A stretch of DNA of 9,348 nucleotides. Source: JAHDWY01 sp964632865 (lineage in GTDB: Bacteria; Hydrogenedentota; Hydrogenedentia; Hydrogenedentales; SLHB01). The translations under genes were made by a program, and so were the position numbers. The notes beneath the pieces were generated by a model, which did not search any database, was not told the origin of the DNA, and saw only the letters and a program-made list of their open reading frames with translations. The stretch is from NCBI GenBank assembly GCA_964632865.1, contig CAZWDH010000270.1:1-9348 (forward strand). Direction: 5' to 3'. Every line of letters begins with the position of its first letter. The first letter of the stretch is position 1. Positions 6,414-9,348 of the stretch are shown here, piece by piece.

Positions 6414-8981
6414 ATGGCTAGACGGGCATCGCATGTAGTCGTTGCGGGAGATCTGTGCATCGACTGGATTTCAGTTCCAGTGGATGCGGAGCCGACGGGA
6501 GAAGCAAACGAAGGAAAACTGCCCAATTGGCGGCTGCATCCGAGCACGCGCATGGTTGCACGCGGGGGCGGCGCGTTGCTCCTAAAGCGATTGATTGAAG
6601 AAGCGGTCCAGGCTGCGTCGCAGATAACAAAGGTCTCCGGGATTCAACTGGATCAACTTGAGTCGCGGTCTGCGACGGAAGTAATCCACTCGATGGTCGT
6701 GTTGGACAGGTACCCTCTCGCGGCAGGCAAGGAAGATGACAAGGAGAGAGTCTATCGCATCCGCGAATTTGGCGGAAGTACCGGTCCGGTGGGCGCTATG
6801 CCTACGATTTACAGGCGTTGTACGATTGAGGACAGTAAGTCGGCCAACGTAGTCGTCCTGGATGATGCGGGCAATGGGTTCCGGGAGTCCGCCGGCTGTT
6901 GGCCGTCAGCGGTGAGGGACCAGAGCGGCTCGCCGCTGGTACTCCTCAAAGTGGCCCGCCCGCTTGCGGAAGGTACGCTGTGGAGATCCCTCCTGCGCCA
7001 CCATCGGGAGCGCTTAATTGTCGTGATGGATGCGAAAGACCTCCGGGCCCACGGCGCGAACATCAGTTGCGGGATTTCCTGGGAACGCACAGCGGCGGAT
7101 ACGGCGTGGCACCTATCCTGGAACCCCGTCATGAAGCCCCTGCGCCACTGCAGTCACCTTATCGTACGATTTGGCTGCGAAGGCGCGCTGTACGGCCGAA
7201 TTTGCGACGATCAGCATGAGTTCCGCCTATTTTATGACCCGCTTCGAATCGAAGGGGAAACCAGGGAATCGACGCCGGGCGGTATGACCGGGCTCAACTC
7301 CGTGTTCTGTGCCACAGTCGCCAAGCATTTGGCAACGCATGGCCTTCGCGCGTTGGACAAAGGCATCAAAGAAGGTATTCAACGATCGAATATCCTCTTC
7401 CGGCTGGGATACGGCCCCAAGGCGAGCGACGTTGACTATCCGTGCCGTAAGGTCTTTCGATCCTCGCTGCAAAACGAGCGGCTTGTGGCCGACGCGAGAG
7501 TTCCGGCTCCCGGCGATAGCGCGGCTTCTGCTACCGGGATGTGGTCGATTGCCGCAGATCATACCGGCGCCAACCTCACGAAATCCTGTCACGATTTGGT
7601 CATCCTGGGATTCCCTGCGGATTTGAAACAAGTACCCGCCGGGACATTCGGCAAGTTAACGACGGTGGACCGCAATGAAATTGAAAGCTACCGCAGTATT
7701 CGGAATCTGATCCTCGAGTACATTCGAACGCCCAATCCGGAGCGTCCCCTGTCGATCGCCGTGTTCGGACAGCCCGGATCCGGCAAATCATTCGGCGTAA
7801 CGCAGGTCGCGACGAGCCTCGATCCAAAACGAATCACGAAGAAAGGACTGGAATTCAACATCTCGCAATTCCAAGACGTCCGGGACTTGGTGAAGGCACT
7901 GCATAAGGTTCGAGATGTCGTTCTCGCCGGAATGATTCCGCTGGTTTTCTTTGATGAGTTTGATTCCAGCGCGGGTGACACTCCGCTAGGCTGGCTGAAA
8001 TACTTCCTCATGCCGATGCAGGATGGGGCGTTCCGCGACGGCGAAGTCTTTCATTCCATAGGTAAGTGCATCTTTGTTTTTGCTGGAGGAACCTGTTCGA
8101 CCTTCAAGCAATTCAGTGAAGGATCCAATCTGGACGGTAACTCCGAGAAGGCGGAAAGAGTGCGGAAGTCTGCGAAGGTGCCGGATTTTGTCAGTCGTCT
8201 GCGCGGTTTTGTGGATGTTGCAGGACCCAACCAGGTCAGTGGGGAGGACGGCCTGTTTCGCGTTCGCAGGGCGATTCTCCTGCGCTCACTCCTTTGGCAG
8301 AAACGGCCTCACCTGTTCGATAAGAAGAAGCGCCTGCAAATCGACCCCTATCTCGTCGATGCACTCCTCGGTGTGCCGACTTACCGGCATGGCGCCAGGT
8401 CCATGGAAGCTATTATCGACATGAGCATGGTCGAGCAGACGTCGTTTTTTGATCAGGGCGCCTTGCCGCCGACACGGCAACTCGACCTGCACGTTGACGC
8501 CGAGCTTTTTCTCGAATTACTCCATCTAGGCCCAGCGATCGACGACCTTGCCCGCGAAATCCACAACGAGTTCCGGCGTAAGCAGCGTTCGAAGGCTTCG
8601 GCGGAAGATCCAGCAATGCAGCCGTGGAATAAGCTAAGTGAGCACTTCAGAGAATCCAATCGGCTCCAGGCGATGCACATTCCAGCCAAGCTCAGGCCGA
8701 TTGGTTACATGTTCGCTCCAAGAACGTCAAACAAGCCTTCCGCCACGTTCACCGAGGATGAGGTCTTGAAACTCGCCATCATGGAACACGACCGATTTGT
8801 AGCGGAGCGCCTGCTCGCCGGCTGGCGCCGTGGTAAGGAGCGCGATCCGAAAAAGAAGATTTCGCCCTACCTGGTCCCTTGGGAGAAGCTGGATCCTGAT
8901 GCACAGAAGAAGGACCTTGACGCCGTATGCGCAATCCCAAGACTACTCGACAAGGCGGGATTTGAACTTCACCGCCTATAG
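6414..8981 (+). CDS. Ribokinase-like / AAA-type ATPase / RyR-domain fusion protein
   Basis: 855 residues in three parts. Residues 1 to about 335 resemble the PfkB/ribokinase fold: opening strand HVVVAGDLCIDW, a GGG at 51-53 like the PfkB GGxxxN region, a late strand LIVRFGCEGALY and the glycine-rich TPGGMTGLNSVF at 287-298. That last motif sits where PfkB kinases have GAGD, and Asn295 is near the catalytic Asp position, so kinase activity may be lost. Residues about 430-720 are a P-loop ATPase with Walker A GQPGSGKS (452-459), Walker B PLVFFDEFDS (D514, E515) and a sensor-like FVFAGGT near 555-561. Residues 745-855 are an RyR domain: HIPAKLRPIGY at 755-765, then EHDRFVAERLLAGWR, SPYLVPWEKL and LDAVCAIPRLL. 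No membrane segment or signal peptide is seen. I infer a cytoplasmic, ATP-driven sensor or switch that reads nucleotide-type ligands. The ribokinase assignment is the least certain. Confidence 0.85.
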   Translation: MARRASHVVVAGDLCIDWISVPVDAEPTGEANEGKLPNWRLHPSTRMVARGGGALLLKRLIEEAVQAASQITKVSGIQLDQLESRSATEVIHSMVVLDRYPLAAGKEDDKERVYRIREFGGSTGPVGAMPTIYRRCTIEDSKSANVVVLDDAGNGFRESAGCWPSAVRDQSGSPLVLLKVARPLAEGTLWRSLLRHHRERLIVVMDAKDLRAHGANISCGISWERTAADTAWHLSWNPVMKPLRHCSHLIVRFGCEGALYGRICDDQHEFRLFYDPLRIEGETRESTPGGMTGLNSVFCATVAKHLATHGLRALDKGIKEGIQRSNILFRLGYGPKASDVDYPCRKVFRSSLQNERLVADARVPAPGDSAASATGMWSIAADHTGANLTKSCHDLVILGFPADLKQVPAGTFGKLTTVDRNEIESYRSIRNLILEYIRTPNPERPLSIAVFGQPGSGKSFGVTQVATSLDPKRITKKGLEFNISQFQDVRDLVKALHKVRDVVLAGMIPLVFFDEFDSSAGDTPLGWLKYFLMPMQDGAFRDGEVFHSIGKCIFVFAGGTCSTFKQFSEGSNLDGNSEKAERVRKSAKVPDFVSRLRGFVDVAGPNQVSGEDGLFRVRRAILLRSLLWQKRPHLFDKKKRLQIDPYLVDALLGVPTYRHGARSMEAIIDMSMVEQTSFFDQGALPPTRQLDLHVDAELFLELLHLGPAIDDLAREIHNEFRRKQRSKASAEDPAMQPWNKLSEHFRESNRLQAMHIPAKLRPIGYMFAPRTSNKPSATFTEDEVLKLAIMEHDRFVAERLLAGWRRGKERDPKKKISPYLVPWEKLDPDAQKKDLDAVCAIPRLLDKAGFELHRL

Positions 8982-8985
8982 GCGG
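8972..8985. terminator. Perfect palindrome between convergent genes
   Basis: CCGCC-TATA-GGCGG is a perfect 14-base palindrome that includes the TAG stop of the RyR-ATPase gene and lies five bases beyond the stop of the convergent gene. It could end or protect transcripts from both sides. No U-tract follows on either strand and the loop would be tight, so the terminator role is tentative. Confidence 0.35.
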
Positions 8986-8989
8986 AGCG

Positions 8990-9348
8990 TCACGCCAGGG
9001 TGGACGGAGGGTCGATACGGGTTCCCGGCGGTTTTTTCCTTCTTGAGGCCGCAGTTTCCTGCGCTGCCGCGACCAGACGCGGGATGTTCATTACTGCGTC
9101 CACGTCGTACCCCTTGATTTCATCCGGGAGGTCGTCGTAGGGGACCAGATAGGGAGACCGGCGCAGCTTGACGTCTTTCTCTCCCAGCCTCCAGCCCGCC
9201 AGGAATCGCTCCGCGTTCCAGCGTGCGTGCTCCATACGCGCAAGTGTTTCCACCCGGTCCTCCGGAATCTCCGGCGTCTCCTCTAGTTCCGCGATTGTTC
9301 GCACGCGGTACCCCAACGCGCGCAGCTTCACGGGGATATGATCCGCCT
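8990..9348 (-). CDS. RyR-domain protein, C-terminal part only
   Basis: The frame is open at the right edge; a GTG at 9331 is merely internal, since coding similarity extends upstream of it. About 118 residues are visible. They begin with ADHIPVKLRALGY, a motif that precedes the RyR domain in many bacterial proteins and matches HIPAKLRPIGY in the neighbouring 855-residue protein. The RyR domain follows: MEHARWNAERFLAGWRLG, then SPYLVPYDDLP and YDVDAVMNIPRL. A Lys/Pro-rich tail of about 25 residues ends it. In many bacterial relatives this module sits behind a TrkA-N-type Rossmann domain, which may lie beyond the window; that is inference. The gene converges on the RyR-ATPase gene with eight bases between the stops. 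It probably binds a nucleotide-derived ligand through the RyR domain. Confidence 0.85.
   Translation of the reverse strand, partial: ADHIPVKLRALGYRVRTIAELEETPEIPEDRVETLARMEHARWNAERFLAGWRLGEKDVKLRRSPYLVPYDDLPDEIKGYDVDAVMNIPRLVAAAQETAASRRKKPPGTRIDPPSTLA

Noticed and set aside
1..9348. CRISPR array, insertion sequence or integrase
   Set aside because: No regularly spaced repeats, transposase or recombinase motifs, or paired terminal repeats were found on either strand.

Overview
The window is bacterial: compact genes, Shine-Dalgarno sites, GTG/TTG-compatible starts and a fairly GC-rich composition. Nothing in it fixes the phylum. There are no rRNA or tRNA genes, CRISPR arrays, transposases or housekeeping genes. 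It reads as an accessory island of signalling and conflict genes. The SLOG gene looks more GC-rich than the TIR gene and the intergenic DNA around it (judged by eye, not counted).

Layout. (1) 1-1035 (+): the 3' part of a sigma54-activator-type AAA+ ATPase. Its GAFTGA loop is replaced, and an unrecognised helical region stands where a DNA-binding HTH would be expected. (2) 1036-1400: a convergent gap with clustered inverted repeats and one doubtful ORF. (3) 1401-3311 (-): a large protein with an N-terminal TIR domain, an unassigned middle, a cysteine-rich zinc-binding region and several C-terminal membrane helices. (4) 3494-3823 (-): a small zinc-ribbon protein with one C-terminal membrane helix. 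(5) 3824-4438: about 600 bases without a convincing gene. (6) 4439-6316 (+): an N-terminal SLOG domain fused to a four-helix, SLATT-like membrane region. (7) 6414-8981 (+): a ribokinase/PfkB-like domain, a P-loop AAA-type ATPase and a C-terminal RyR domain, with its own sigma70-like promoter and a strong ribosome binding site. (8) 8990-9348 (-): the C-terminal end of a second RyR-domain protein, convergent with the first and running off the window.

How the parts may work together (inference). TIR domains commonly cleave NAD+ or make cyclic ADP-ribose-type products. SLOG and RyR domains have been proposed, in comparative-genomic work on nucleotide-centred bacterial conflict systems, to bind or process nucleotide-derived ligands. 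SLATT-type membrane domains are predicted effectors that breach the membrane. TIR, SLOG-membrane, RyR-ATPase and a second RyR protein in about 9 kb therefore suggest a nucleotide-signal immunity or stress island. Genes lie on both strands, so it is several transcription units rather than one operon. The two most unusual proteins are the ribokinase-like/ATPase/RyR fusion and the AAA+ protein that has lost its sigma54-contact motif.
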